A stretch of 22,035 nucleotides of DNA from Clostridia bacterium (GTDB taxonomy: Bacteria > Bacillota > Clostridia > Oscillospirales > CAG-272). Each line of letters opens with the position of its first letter. Position 1 is the first letter of the stretch. The stretch covers positions 1 to 22,035 of the forward strand of contig CAAFYZ010000012.1 of the NCBI GenBank assembly GCA_900767415.1, given 5' to 3'. Shown one piece after another: positions 6,901 through 14,509 of this stretch. The position numbers were made by a program, and so were the translations under genes. A model generated the notes under the pieces. The model did no database searches, was not told the DNA's origin, and saw only the letters and a list, made by a program, of their open reading frames with translations.

Positions 6901-6950
6901 GAAAAAGAGGTCGCGTCAGAAGGGCGGCTTTCGCTCGCGACCTCTTTTTC
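6901..6950. terminator. Rho-independent terminator after galE
   Basis: A perfect 15-bp stem, GAAAAAGAGGTCGCG (6901-6915) and its complement (6936-6950), encloses a 20-base loop with a small inner hairpin, then T-rich sequence. A/T flanks on both sides make it usable on either strand. Confidence 0.85.
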
Positions 6951-7036
6951 TTATGGAGAAAAACCGAAAACCTATGAGGAACCAAGACACATACCGATCA
7001 ACGGATATTCCTGTTTTTCTCTATATAAAAAATCGA

Positions 7037-7064
7037 TTTTGAAAATAAAAGTTTGCAAAACAAT
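7037..7064 (+). promoter_or_regulatory. Weak candidate promoter close to the HAD-IIA gene
   Basis: TTTTGA (7037-7042), 16-base spacer, AACAAT (7059-7064). The -10 sits only 8 bases before ATG 7073, so a transcript from here would start at or next to the start codon. The AACAATAG string resembles the TACAATAG boxes at yqeG and efp but lacks the first T. Confidence 0.3.
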
Positions 7065-7072
7065 AGAAAACG

Positions 7073-7909
7073 ATGAAAGATTTAACGCAAAAACGCTTTT
7101 TTCTTCTGGACATGGACGGCACGATTTATATCGATCACACGCTCTTTGACGGGACATTAGACTTTTTGTTTCACGTTCGGGAGAGCGGGGGAAAGTATCT
7201 CTTTTTAACGAACAATTCGTCCAAAAGTGCCGAAGACTATGCAAAAAAACTCCGCGCACTCGGCATCCCCTCCGACGGAGAGGACTTTCTGACGGCGACG
7301 GATGCGACGACGCTCTATCTGGAACAGCATTATCCGGACGCACTGGTATACGCTGTGGGGACACGCTCCTTCGTGGACGAGCTACGGGAGGGCGGGATCC
7401 GCGTGACGACGGAACTTGTCGACGGCATCGATCTTTTGCTGATCTCCAACGATACCGAGCTGACCTTCAAAAAACTCGAAGACGCCTGTATCCTTCTCGG
7501 ACGCGGCGTGACCTACATTGCGACGAATCCCGACTATGTCTGCCCGACCGCCTACGGGTATGCCCCCGACTGCGGCTCCTTTGCCGAAATGCTTTGCCGC
7601 GCGACGGGGCGTATGCCTCTTTTTATCGGGAAGCCGGAACCCGCCATGCTGAATCTGGCATTGAAAAAGTATCGTGTCCCCGCAGAAGACGCTCTGATGG
7701 TCGGCGATCGATTGTATACCGACATCGCCGCCGGTGTGAACGCCGGGGTCGATACCGTCCTTGTCCTTTCCGGAGAAGGGACGAGAGAAGAGGCGGAGAA
7801 GAGCGAGAAAAAACCGACCTATATTCTCGAGAATATCCGTGCGCTCGACAACGCGGTGTTCGGCACGCACACGCGACGGACGCCCGGCAAAAATTCCGAA
7901 GGCGTATGA
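7073..7909 (+). CDS. HAD-IIA family hydrolase (NagD/AraL-like phosphatase)
   Basis: The 278-residue protein has motif I FLLDMDGTIY (Asp13, Asp15), LFLTNNSSKS (motif II), a C2-type cap of about 150 residues in the middle, the motif III lysine in FIGKPEPAML, and motif IV MVGDRLYTDIAAG. This order is typical of subclass IIA sugar-phosphate or nucleotide phosphatases. The substrate cannot be told. The last 15 residues (HTRRTPGKNSEGV) look disordered. No Shine-Dalgarno sequence precedes ATG 7073. It begins a run with the ABC-F and CYTH genes. Confidence 0.92.
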   Translation: MKDLTQKRFFLLDMDGTIYIDHTLFDGTLDFLFHVRESGGKYLFLTNNSSKSAEDYAKKLRALGIPSDGEDFLTATDATTLYLEQHYPDALVYAVGTRSFVDELREGGIRVTTELVDGIDLLLISNDTELTFKKLEDACILLGRGVTYIATNPDYVCPTAYGYAPDCGSFAEMLCRATGRMPLFIGKPEPAMLNLALKKYRVPAEDALMVGDRLYTDIAAGVNAGVDTVLVLSGEGTREEAEKSEKKPTYILENIRALDNAVFGTHTRRTPGKNSEGV

Positions 7910-7957
7910 CGGTCTTTCACCGTCGATATGCCCTATCGCTTAAGAAATGAGATATTT

Positions 7958-9556
7958 ATGATTACAGTAAACAACCTGAGTTTTCAGTTCGGCGGACAAC
8001 TTCTTTTCAAAGACGTCGACCTGAAATTCACCCCCGGCAACTGCTATGGCATCATCGGTGCCAATGGCGCGGGGAAATCCACCTTTTTGAGAATTCTGTG
8101 CGGTGAGCTGGAACCGACGAAGGGCGATGTCTCCATTCCGCCGAACCTTCGTATGTCGGTATTGAAACAGAATCACTTCGCTTTTGAAGAATATACCGTC
8201 CTCGACACCGTCATCATGGGCAACGCACGCCTCTACGAGGTGATGAAAGAGAAGGATGCCATTTACGCGAAAGAAGATTTTACCGATGAAGACGGTCTCC
8301 GTGCCTCGGAGTTGGAAGGCGAATTTGCCGAGTTGAACGGTTGGGAAGCCGAGTCGGACGCCTCCAAGCTGATTCAGGGGCTCGGTCTTTCCGAAGACAC
8401 ACTCTATCAGACGATGTCTTCTCTGAAAGAGAGCGAGAAGGTCAAGGTGTTGCTCGCGCAGGCACTGTTCGGCAACCCGGAGATCATTCTGCTCGACGAG
8501 CCGACGAACGGTCTTGACATCGACGCGGTGCTTTGGCTGGAAAACTTCCTGTCCGATTATTTCGGCACGGTGCTTGTCGTTTCGCATGACCGCCACTTTC
8601 TGAACGACGTGTGCACGAACATCGTCGATATCGACTACTCCGGGATCAAGATGTACGTCGGAAACTATGAATTCTGGTATGAGTCGAGCCAGATGGTTCA
8701 GCGCATGATCAAAATGCAGAACAAGAAGAACGAAGAAAAGATCGCCGAATTGCAGGCGTTCATCTCCCGTTTCTCGGCGAATAAATCGAAGTCCCGCCAG
8801 GCAACCTCCCGCAGAAAACTTCTGGACAAACTGACCGTCGAAGAACTTCCCGCGTCCAGCCGCCGCTATCCCTTCATCGGCTTCGATATGGACCGCGAGC
8901 CGGGAAAAGAAATCCTCTATGTCGAGGGACTCTCGAAGAGCATCGACGGCAAGCCCCTCTTCAGGAATCTAACTTTCCGCGTCGGCAAGGACGATAAGAT
9001 CGCCTTCCTCGGCAACGAGCTTGCCGTCACGCACCTGTTCAGAATCCTGAACGGGGAAGAGGAAGCGGACGAGGGCGAGTATAAGTTCGGTGTCTCCATT
9101 ACCACCTCTTATTTCCCGCATGATAACTCCGCCTATTTTGAAGGACATAAAGAGTCGATTCTCGACTGGATGCGGCAGTATTCCAAGGATCAGACGGAGA
9201 GTTATCTGCGCGGTTTCCTCGGGAAAATGCTCTTTTCCAACGACGCGGTTTTCAAGTCGGTGGAGGTGCTTTCGGGCGGCGAGAAGGTACGCTGTATGTT
9301 CTCCCGCATGATGATGTTCGGCTCCAACCTTCTGATGATCGATCAGCCGACCGACCATCTGGATCTTGAATCCATCACCGCCGTAAACAACGGGATGCAG
9401 AACTTCCGCGGCAACATTCTTTTCTCCTCTCACGACTATGAGATTCTGAACACCGTCGCCAACCGCATCATCGAGATCACCCCCGACGGTTTTATCGACC
9501 GCAGCGGAAATTACGAAGAGTATCTTGCGTATCAAAAGTCCCTTTCGGAAGGATAA
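7958..9556 (+). CDS. ABC-F family ATP-binding protein (YkpA/YbiT-like), second ATPase site degenerate
   Basis: The 532-residue protein has two ABC domains joined by a charged linker (about 240-305, QNKKNEEKIAELQ...) and no membrane segments. Domain 1 has Walker A GANGAGKST (Lys40) and LLDEPTNGLD (Asp180, Glu181), with SSLKESEK where LSGGE normally stands. Domain 2 keeps LSGGEKVR but its Walker A reads GNELAVTH (352-359) with no lysine, and its Walker B reads IDQPTDHLD with Gln463 in place of the catalytic Glu. ABC-F proteins act at the ribosomal E site in translation or antibiotic protection; this subfamily's role is unsettled. ATG 7958 is chosen because MITVNNLSFQFGG is the conserved start; its ribosome binding site is weak. 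Confidence 0.9.
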   Translation: MITVNNLSFQFGGQLLFKDVDLKFTPGNCYGIIGANGAGKSTFLRILCGELEPTKGDVSIPPNLRMSVLKQNHFAFEEYTVLDTVIMGNARLYEVMKEKDAIYAKEDFTDEDGLRASELEGEFAELNGWEAESDASKLIQGLGLSEDTLYQTMSSLKESEKVKVLLAQALFGNPEIILLDEPTNGLDIDAVLWLENFLSDYFGTVLVVSHDRHFLNDVCTNIVDIDYSGIKMYVGNYEFWYESSQMVQRMIKMQNKKNEEKIAELQAFISRFSANKSKSRQATSRRKLLDKLTVEELPASSRRYPFIGFDMDREPGKEILYVEGLSKSIDGKPLFRNLTFRVGKDDKIAFLGNELAVTHLFRILNGEEEADEGEYKFGVSITTSYFPHDNSAYFEGHKESILDWMRQYSKDQTESYLRGFLGKMLFSNDAVFKSVEVLSGGEKVRCMFSRMMMFGSNLLMIDQPTDHLDLESITAVNNGMQNFRGNILFSSHDYEILNTVANRIIEITPDGFIDRSGNYEEYLAYQKSLSEG

Positions 9557-9560
9557 CCCC

Positions 9561-10088
9561 ATGAGTGACGAAACGAAACAGCCGCCGATCGAAACCGAGC
9601 GAAAATTCCTGATCGATATGCCGGACATCGCCCTTTTGCGGCGGCAGAAAGGGTATCGGAAAAGTCGGATCGAGCAGGTCTATCTCCCCGATCTGCCGGG
9701 CGTGACGCACCGCATCAGAGCGCGTAGAACAAAGGGGAAGACCGTTTATACCGAGACGAAAAAGACGCGCATTTCTCCGATGAGTGCCATCGAAGAAGAA
9801 AGAGAAATCACCGCGGACGAATACCATAGACTTCGCCTGACAAGGGACAAAAAGAGAAGAATTGTTTACAAAACAAGGCATTTGTTCTACATCGGGAACC
9901 AGTCTTACGAGATAGACATCTATCCGCAGAAGAACCGTTCCTGCATTTTGGAGACAGAGATTCCGAGCGAAGAATGTGCGGTTACGCTCCCCGGTTTTCT
10001 TCACGTGATCCGTGAGGTGACGGGCGACCGCCGCTACACGAACGCATCGATTGCAAAGGAATTTCCCGACGACTGGCAGGAAAAGTAG
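9561..10088 (+). CDS. CYTH domain protein (triphosphate tunnel metalloenzyme family)
   Basis: The 175-residue protein has the ExExK signature as Glu11-Thr-Glu13-Arg-Lys15 at the N-terminus, then alternating charged strands (HRIRARRTKGKTVYTETKK, EIDIYP, CILETEIPSEE) typical of the eight-stranded CYTH tunnel. Such proteins bind tripolyphosphate or nucleotide triphosphates through Mg; the substrate here is unknown. The ribosome binding site GGAAGGAT lies inside the end of the ABC-F gene and the gap is 4 bases, so the two are co-translated. The start is ATG 9561; in-frame codons upstream are inside the ABC-F gene. Confidence 0.85.
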   Translation: MSDETKQPPIETERKFLIDMPDIALLRRQKGYRKSRIEQVYLPDLPGVTHRIRARRTKGKTVYTETKKTRISPMSAIEEEREITADEYHRLRLTRDKKRRIVYKTRHLFYIGNQSYEIDIYPQKNRSCILETEIPSEECAVTLPGFLHVIREVTGDRRYTNASIAKEFPDDWQEK

Positions 10089-10093
10089 GGCTT

Positions 10094-10203
10094 GCAGATT
10101 TTGAAAGACCGAAAAGCAGGGCTTTTCTCTCGCCGTTTTCACGGCTTGCCGTACCCTCGTACGGCTGACGCCGTGAAGAACGACGACTCTTTCGAAAATC
10201 TGC
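10094..10203. repeat. Long structured palindromic element
   Basis: An outer inverted repeat (GCAGATTTTGAAAG at 10094-10107 with CTTTCGAAAATCTGC at 10189-10203, one bulge) encloses two inner hairpins: GAAAAGC-AGG-GCTTTTC (10111-10127) and TTCACGGC/GCCGTGAA (10138-10145, 10170-10177), the latter capped by CCGTAC-CCTC-GTACGG (10149-10164). It would fold as a branched RNA or DNA cruciform. It lies just downstream of the CYTH gene, before the shared terminator. Its function is unknown; a dispersed repeat is possible. Confidence 0.6.
10103..10140. repeat. Direct repeat A, copy 1
   Basis: A 38-base unit GAAAGACCGAAAAGCAG...CTCGCCGTTTTC recurs 121 bases later at 10224-10260 with changes only in the central T-rich part. 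The spacing is not a multiple of three, so this is a DNA or RNA repeat and not a protein repeat. Confidence 0.75.
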
Positions 10204-10223
10204 CGCGCCGCCTTGTCGACACG

Positions 10224-10260
10224 GAAAGACCGAAAAGCAGAGTTTTTTCTCGCCGTTTTC
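10224..10260. repeat. Direct repeat A, copy 2 (partial element)
   Basis: This 37-base copy matches copy 1 at both ends (GAAAGACCGAAAAGCAG and CTCGCCGTTTTC). It lacks the ACGGC hairpin and the outer inverted repeat, so it looks like a truncated second copy of the 10094-10203 element. Confidence 0.7.
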
Positions 10261-10285
10261 TCACCCTCTCACCTTTCTTTTATAA

Positions 10286-10337
10286 GGAAAAACAGCGCGC
10301 CCGCGTGTAAATCTACACACGGACGCGCTGTTTTTTG
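10286..10337. terminator. Bidirectional terminator between convergent operons
   Basis: A long stem AACAGCGCG...CGCGCTGTT (10291-10299 with 10324-10332) continues inward through CCG/GG and GTGTA-AATC-TACAC. It has a T run on the plus strand and A run (T on the minus strand) before it. It serves the CYTH gene and the oppositely directed rlmH, which ends at 10354. Confidence 0.88.
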
Positions 10338-10353
10338 CGTCGGATTTTTGATT

Positions 10354-10833
10354 TTATTTATGATACTTTTTCCCTGCGAGAATGGAAAACGAACGGTAGA
10401 GTGCCTCCGCTAAAATCACCCGCATGAGTTGATGCGGGAAGGTCAGACGGGAGACGGAAAGACGCTCTTTTGCTGCCGCCTTCACCGTGGGGGCAAGCCC
10501 GTGGGAAGAACCGATGATCAGTGTGATTTTTCCCGTCGCGTCCGCCGCACGCCCGAGCAGGGCGGCAAGGGAGGGGGAATCGTATTCTTTCCCTTCGACA
10601 CAAAGCGCGATCGTGTAAGAACCTTTCGGGATCTTCGCGAGGATTCGCTCGCCCTCTTCGGCGAGCGCGCGTTCGATCTCGCCCGCGTCCTCTTCGTTTG
10701 CAATCCGTACTTCTTTGAGTTCGATCTCTTCCACCCGACAGAAGGCGCCGAGCCGTTTTTTATATTCGTCGAGAGCCGTTTTCAGATAATCCTCTTTCAG
10801 CGAGCCGACGGTAATCAGTGTCAGTTGTGTCAT
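10354..10833 (-). CDS. rlmH: 23S rRNA (pseudouridine1915-N3)-methyltransferase RlmH
   Basis: The 159-residue protein matches the SPOUT methyltransferase RlmH in length and motifs. It starts MTQLTLITVGSLKEDYLK. The AdoMet-binding knot carries LIIGSSHGLAP, and the C-terminus RLTFPHQLMRVILAEALYRSFSILAGKKYHK matches the invariant TFPHQ...RVIL...YRA...YHK tail. It methylates pseudouridine 1915 in helix 69 of 23S rRNA. The start at 10833 is preceded by GGTGA and lies 4 bases after the desulfurase stop; a longer in-frame start at 10893 lies inside that gene. It is last in the murD operon. Confidence 0.95.
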   Translation of the reverse strand: MTQLTLITVGSLKEDYLKTALDEYKKRLGAFCRVEEIELKEVRIANEEDAGEIERALAEEGERILAKIPKGSYTIALCVEGKEYDSPSLAALLGRAADATGKITLIIGSSHGLAPTVKAAAKERLSVSRLTFPHQLMRVILAEALYRSFSILAGKKYHK

Positions 10834-10837
10834 GGCG

Positions 10838-12010
10838 TCACCGAATGCGCGAGAGTTTCGCAAGACCGCGGACGAGTGCCGCGACGAGGGCATCGACCTC
10901 TTCTTTGGTATTCCGATAGGAGAAGGAGACGCGCACGGAAGTGTCTGCCTCCGCCGCCGTCCGCCCGAAGGCGATCAGGGCGGACGAGAGGTGCCCGCCG
11001 CCGTTGGACGAGCAGGCAGAACCGGAAGAAACGCAGATCCCCTCGGAAGAGAGAAAATGCAGCATCGTCTCGCTCTTGATTTTCGGGAGCGTCAGATTCA
11101 GAATGTGCGGGGCGTGCCGCTTTGGGAGGACGGGGCGGATTTTCGCAAGTGCCGCCTCTTCCGAAAGTCGGAGAAGAAGATAAGAGCGCAGCTCTTCCGT
11201 CACCGCCGCCCGTTCGGAAAACTTCGCCGCACCTTCCGCCGCCGCCGTGGCAAACGCGGCGATCCCCGGCACGTTTTCCGTTCCGGAGCGCAGACCGCCT
11301 TCCTGTCCGCCGCCGAGAATCAGAGGGGAAAGCCCACGTTTTTTCATCAGATCGGAAGAGACGTAGAGCGCGCCGACCCCCTTCGGACCTTCGATTTTAT
11401 GAGAAGAGAGCGTTATCATGTCCGCTCCGAGAGATTTCGGCGAGAAGGGGACTTTCAGATACGCCTGCGTCGCGTCGACGTGCAGTACCGCCTCGGGCGA
11501 TCGGCTTTTCATCTGCCGCGAGACGGCGGCAAGATCGTAGAGCGCGCCCGTCTCGTTGTTGACGAGCATCATGGTGACGAGGACGACGTCGGGGGTCATC
11601 TCCCGCTCTATGGCTTCTTCGTCGAGGACGCCGCCGACGGTGGGAATCTCGACGACCCTGACTCCCTCCGCGCCGAGCGCACGGAGCACCTCGGACACCG
11701 AGGCGTGTTCTCCCGCCGTGGTGAGGATTTTCGCCCCGCGGCGATAGCGTTCTTTGGCGTGCAGTCTGCCGAAAATCGCAAGATTGTTCGCCTCGCTCCC
11801 GCTCGCCGTAAAGACGAGCGTACCCGCAGGAGAAGAGAGCGTGCGCAGGATCGTGTCGCGTGCCGCACGGATTTCTTTCTCTGCCGCAAAGCCGAGGGCG
11901 TGCAGAGAAGACGGATTGCCGAAGGTGTTCCGCGAGACGGCAAGATACGTTTCCAGTGCCGCCTCCGAAATGCGGGTCGTGGCACTGTTGTCAAAATAAA
12001 TGGTTTTCAT
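10838..12010 (-). CDS. Cysteine desulfurase (NifS/IscS type)
   Basis: The 390-residue class V aminotransferase-fold enzyme starts MKTIYFDNSATT. His101 (GEH) stacks on PLP, Asp179 (HVDATQ) contacts the pyridine nitrogen, Lys205 (SSHKIEGPKG) is the PLP Schiff-base lysine, and Cys333 (SSGSACSS) is the persulfide cysteine on the mobile loop. RSGTENVPG is also conserved. It releases sulfur from cysteine for tRNA thiolation or Fe-S assembly. No iscU, thiI or mnmA is adjacent, so the acceptor is unknown. Its first codon overlaps the lipoprotein stop by 4 bases. Confidence 0.93.
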   Translation of the reverse strand: MKTIYFDNSATTRISEAALETYLAVSRNTFGNPSSLHALGFAAEKEIRAARDTILRTLSSPAGTLVFTASGSEANNLAIFGRLHAKERYRRGAKILTTAGEHASVSEVLRALGAEGVRVVEIPTVGGVLDEEAIEREMTPDVVLVTMMLVNNETGALYDLAAVSRQMKSRSPEAVLHVDATQAYLKVPFSPKSLGADMITLSSHKIEGPKGVGALYVSSDLMKKRGLSPLILGGGQEGGLRSGTENVPGIAAFATAAAEGAAKFSERAAVTEELRSYLLLRLSEEAALAKIRPVLPKRHAPHILNLTLPKIKSETMLHFLSSEGICVSSGSACSSNGGGHLSSALIAFGRTAAEADTSVRVSFSYRNTKEEVDALVAALVRGLAKLSRIR

Positions 12011-13041
12011 CGGATATGCAGTTTCTCCGTCATGGTTCTGACTTCGTCGAGATGGGCGGCGTAGTCGCCCTCTTTTGCCGTGTAGGTGAAAACGAACCCT
12101 TTCGTCGCCGTTACCGCGAGCACTTGGTAGACATGATACGTTTCGCCGTCGAGACGGTAGGTGTATTCATACAGGCAGGCGCGCTTCGCGTTGGAGAAGG
12201 TGATCTCTTCGTTCTCCCGCAGGACGGTCAGTTCGGTGACGAAAACCGAGAGTTCTTCGCACCGCTCTTTGAAATAGTCCGCAACGCTGACGCCCGTGCG
12301 GGTCGCCTCGGACATCGTCACGCTCGCGCCGTCCTCGGCGACGGCACCGATGATTCCCGTGGTCAGTGTCGGTGTAAAGGAAGGGGCAAGATAGAAGTCA
12401 AAGCCCGTAACCACACCGTCGGAGACGAGCAGGTATCCGTCCGCGTCCGTCTCATACGTTTTTTCCTGTGCGGGCTTGTCCTCTTTTTCAATAAATTTGA
12501 TTGCCGAGATGACCCCGCGCGCCTTTTCGACATACATCTCGTACGGGGTCTTGTCCGCACCGTCCGCCTTCGTGTCGGGGGCGGTGTAGGTGTAGAGATA
12601 TGCCCGTCCCTCGAATTTCGCAAGGATCTGAAGCGTACGGAAGTCTTTTCCCTGATAGGTGTACGTATAGACGTAGGACACCGCGTTCTCTGCGTTGCCG
12701 AGCGAGCAGGCAGTCCCTTCTTCCGCCTTCCGAAGAGCAAAAGAGGAAGGGAAAGAGGCAAAACTCTTTTCAAAATAATCCGCCGTACTCTCCCCGTCGG
12801 CAAGTTCCGTTGCCGAAAGAGAGACGGATGCGGGTGTCAGCGGAGAGACGTAGGCGGCACTGACATCGCCGAGATTGGACACCGTCCATTCCTCCGGAAC
12901 GAAGAAATAGTATCCGAGGTCGGGACCTCCCGCCGCCAGTTGCATTCCCGCGGGAATCTCGACGTCCCCCGTCTGCCCGCAGGAAACGAGAGAGAAGAGA
13001 AGAAGCGCGGACAGAAGAAGAGAGAGCCAACGTTTTTTCAT
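12007..13041 (-). CDS. Lipoprotein with two related PsbP/DcrB-like halves
   Basis: The 344-residue protein has a lipoprotein signal, MKKRWLS followed by a hydrophobic core and lipobox LVSC with Cys21 as the lipidated residue. It should be anchored on the outer face of the membrane. Two halves share the same plan: a start (YYFFVPEEW at 44-52; FDFYLAPSF near 215), a SVSLSATE/SVTMSEAT strand, ADYFE/ADYFK, AVSYVYTYTYQG/ACLYEYTYRLDG, then AYLYTYTA/GFVFTYTA. This suggests a tandem duplication of a PsbP/MOG1-like fold; the fold name is inference. It lies between murD and the desulfurase with a GGAAAGGAAA ribosome binding site. Function is unknown. Confidence 0.8.
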   Translation of the reverse strand: MKKRWLSLLLSALLLFSLVSCGQTGDVEIPAGMQLAAGGPDLGYYFFVPEEWTVSNLGDVSAAYVSPLTPASVSLSATELADGESTADYFEKSFASFPSSFALRKAEEGTACSLGNAENAVSYVYTYTYQGKDFRTLQILAKFEGRAYLYTYTAPDTKADGADKTPYEMYVEKARGVISAIKFIEKEDKPAQEKTYETDADGYLLVSDGVVTGFDFYLAPSFTPTLTTGIIGAVAEDGASVTMSEATRTGVSVADYFKERCEELSVFVTELTVLRENEEITFSNAKRACLYEYTYRLDGETYHVYQVLAVTATKGFVFTYTAKEGDYAAHLDEVRTMTEKLHIR

Positions 13042-13061
13042 GAATTGAAATTTCCTTTCCT

Positions 13062-14441
13062 TTACTGTTTTTTCGGAAGATGTGCAGTCATGGTGAGCAC
13101 TTCCGTGCGGAAAGCGTCGCCCCGCTCTTCAAAATTCCGAAATTCGTCAAAACTTGTCGAAGCGGGAGAGAGAAGCACCGTTTCGCCGGGTCTCGCCGCC
13201 AAAACGGCAAGGCGCACCGCCTCACGGAAATTCCCGGCTTCGAGAACGGTCGCGCCGCCCTCCTTCCTCCCGCCGATCAGAGAGGCGATCTCCCTTCCGG
13301 TTTCCCCGAAAAGGATCAGGACGCGCGCTTTGGAGAGTAAGACGGGTGCCAGCGTGTCGAACGGCACGCCTTTCCCACGCCCGCCGACGAGCAGGATGGG
13401 AGAACCTTCCGTCGCGGCAAGCGTCGTCAGCGTGCGAGACGGAGAAGAGTCCGCGGAAGAATCCACATACCGCACACCGTCGCAGACGGCGACCGTCTCC
13501 GCACGGTGCGAGATCCCCGAGAAGGTGCGTGCGACCGACAGTATCCGCTCTTCGTCGGTATATCCGAGCGTGAGGGCGATCGCCGCCATAAAGTTTTTGA
13601 TGTTATGCGCACCGTGCAGACGGATCTCCGACAGCGGGAGCAGTCGCCGCCCGTCAAGTGCGACGGCATCGTCCGCGAGCGTAAGAACGTGTCGCGCCCG
13701 ATAGCGCAAGAGCGAGGGGAGCGTCTCCCGGAGCGAAAAAACGGCAAACGGGCGGATCCCCGCAAAAAGAGAAACACACCCTTCGTCGTCCGCCGAAAGG
13801 ACAGCGTCGTCGGCGTTCGTCAGAAGATGGGACTTTGCCTCTCTGTATTCCGCAAAATCCCGATGTACATCGAGATGATTCGGCGTCAGATTGGTGATGA
13901 CGGCGCGCCGCGTATGCGGACGGAAATAAAGAAGCTGAAAACTGGAGAGTTCCGCCACCGTCACGGAATTCTGCTTCTCGGAGAGAAGGAGGGGCGAGAG
14001 TGCCCGACCGATATTCCCCGCAAGGCGCACGTCGGATTCCCCCGCGGAAAGCAAAAGGGAAGTAAGCGTCGCCGTCGTGCTTTTCCCGTCCGAGCCGGTG
14101 ACGGCAAAGACGGGAGAGTGCGTATACCGAAAGAACAGTTCCGCATCGGAAGAAAACCGACAGCCCCTCTCCGCCGCCGCCCGCAGACGGGGGTCTTCCC
14201 GCCGTGCGGAAGGGGAAAAGAAGAGGAGATCCTCCGAAAGATCGTCATAGAGCGCATCTCCGATATACCATCGCAGAGCGAGGGCAGGGGGGAGAGCGGC
14301 GGGCACCGAGCGCGCCGTGCGTACGGTGAGAGAACGGACTCCCGCGTGAGCGAGCACTTCCGCGACGCCGCGCGTCGAAGTGCCGAGACCGACAAGCCCG
14401 ATTTTTTCACTTCCTTTGAGAGGGAGAAGAACTTTCGGCAT
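13062..14441 (-). CDS. murD: UDP-N-acetylmuramoylalanine--D-glutamate ligase
   Basis: The 459-residue Mur ligase has an N-terminal Rossmann domain (KIGLVGLGTSTRG), an ATP P-loop AVTGSDGKSTT with Lys120 (GSDGK instead of the commoner GTNGK), the central motifs AELSSFQL and TNLTPNHLDVH with a following YREAKSHL lysine that is usually carbamylated, and a C-terminal domain with VDSSADSSPSRT, VGGRGKG and SPASTSFDEFRNFEERGDAF. It adds D-glutamate to UDP-MurNAc-L-Ala in the cytosol. ATG 14441 has AAAGGA upstream and sits after a promoter; a longer in-frame start at 14501 falls on the -35 box. It is unusual in lying outside a cell-division/wall gene cluster. Confidence 0.92.
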   Translation of the reverse strand: MPKVLLPLKGSEKIGLVGLGTSTRGVAEVLAHAGVRSLTVRTARSVPAALPPALALRWYIGDALYDDLSEDLLFFSPSARREDPRLRAAAERGCRFSSDAELFFRYTHSPVFAVTGSDGKSTTATLTSLLLSAGESDVRLAGNIGRALSPLLLSEKQNSVTVAELSSFQLLYFRPHTRRAVITNLTPNHLDVHRDFAEYREAKSHLLTNADDAVLSADDEGCVSLFAGIRPFAVFSLRETLPSLLRYRARHVLTLADDAVALDGRRLLPLSEIRLHGAHNIKNFMAAIALTLGYTDEERILSVARTFSGISHRAETVAVCDGVRYVDSSADSSPSRTLTTLAATEGSPILLVGGRGKGVPFDTLAPVLLSKARVLILFGETGREIASLIGGRKEGGATVLEAGNFREAVRLAVLAARPGETVLLSPASTSFDEFRNFEERGDAFRTEVLTMTAHLPKKQ

Positions 14442-14472
14442 GCCAGCGTCCTTTCCGATGATTCTATTAGGT

Positions 14473-14501
14473 ATTATAGGAGATAAGAGGAGGAAATGCA
14501 A
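14473..14501 (-). promoter_or_regulatory. Promoter of the murD operon
   Basis: On the minus strand, TTGCAT (complement of 14496-14501), 17-base spacer, TATAAT (complement of 14473-14478). It lies directly after the rnpB terminator tail, giving a short leader to ATG 14441. Confidence 0.75.
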
Positions 14502-14509
14502 CCGTATTG

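Noticed and set aside
7908..7924. GACGGT-CTTTC-ACCGTC hairpin between the HAD-IIA and ABC-F genes
   Set aside because: A 6-bp stem without a T run; too weak to call a terminator.
10092..10310. 72-residue plus frame over the structured element
   Set aside because: The repeated parts are offset by 121 bases and so fall in different frames; the signal is at the nucleic acid level.
11860..13704. 614-residue plus-strand frame opposite the lipoprotein and murD genes
   Set aside because: The minus strand encodes recognisable MurD, lipoprotein and desulfurase; the plus frame is an Arg/Ser-rich shadow spanning several genes.
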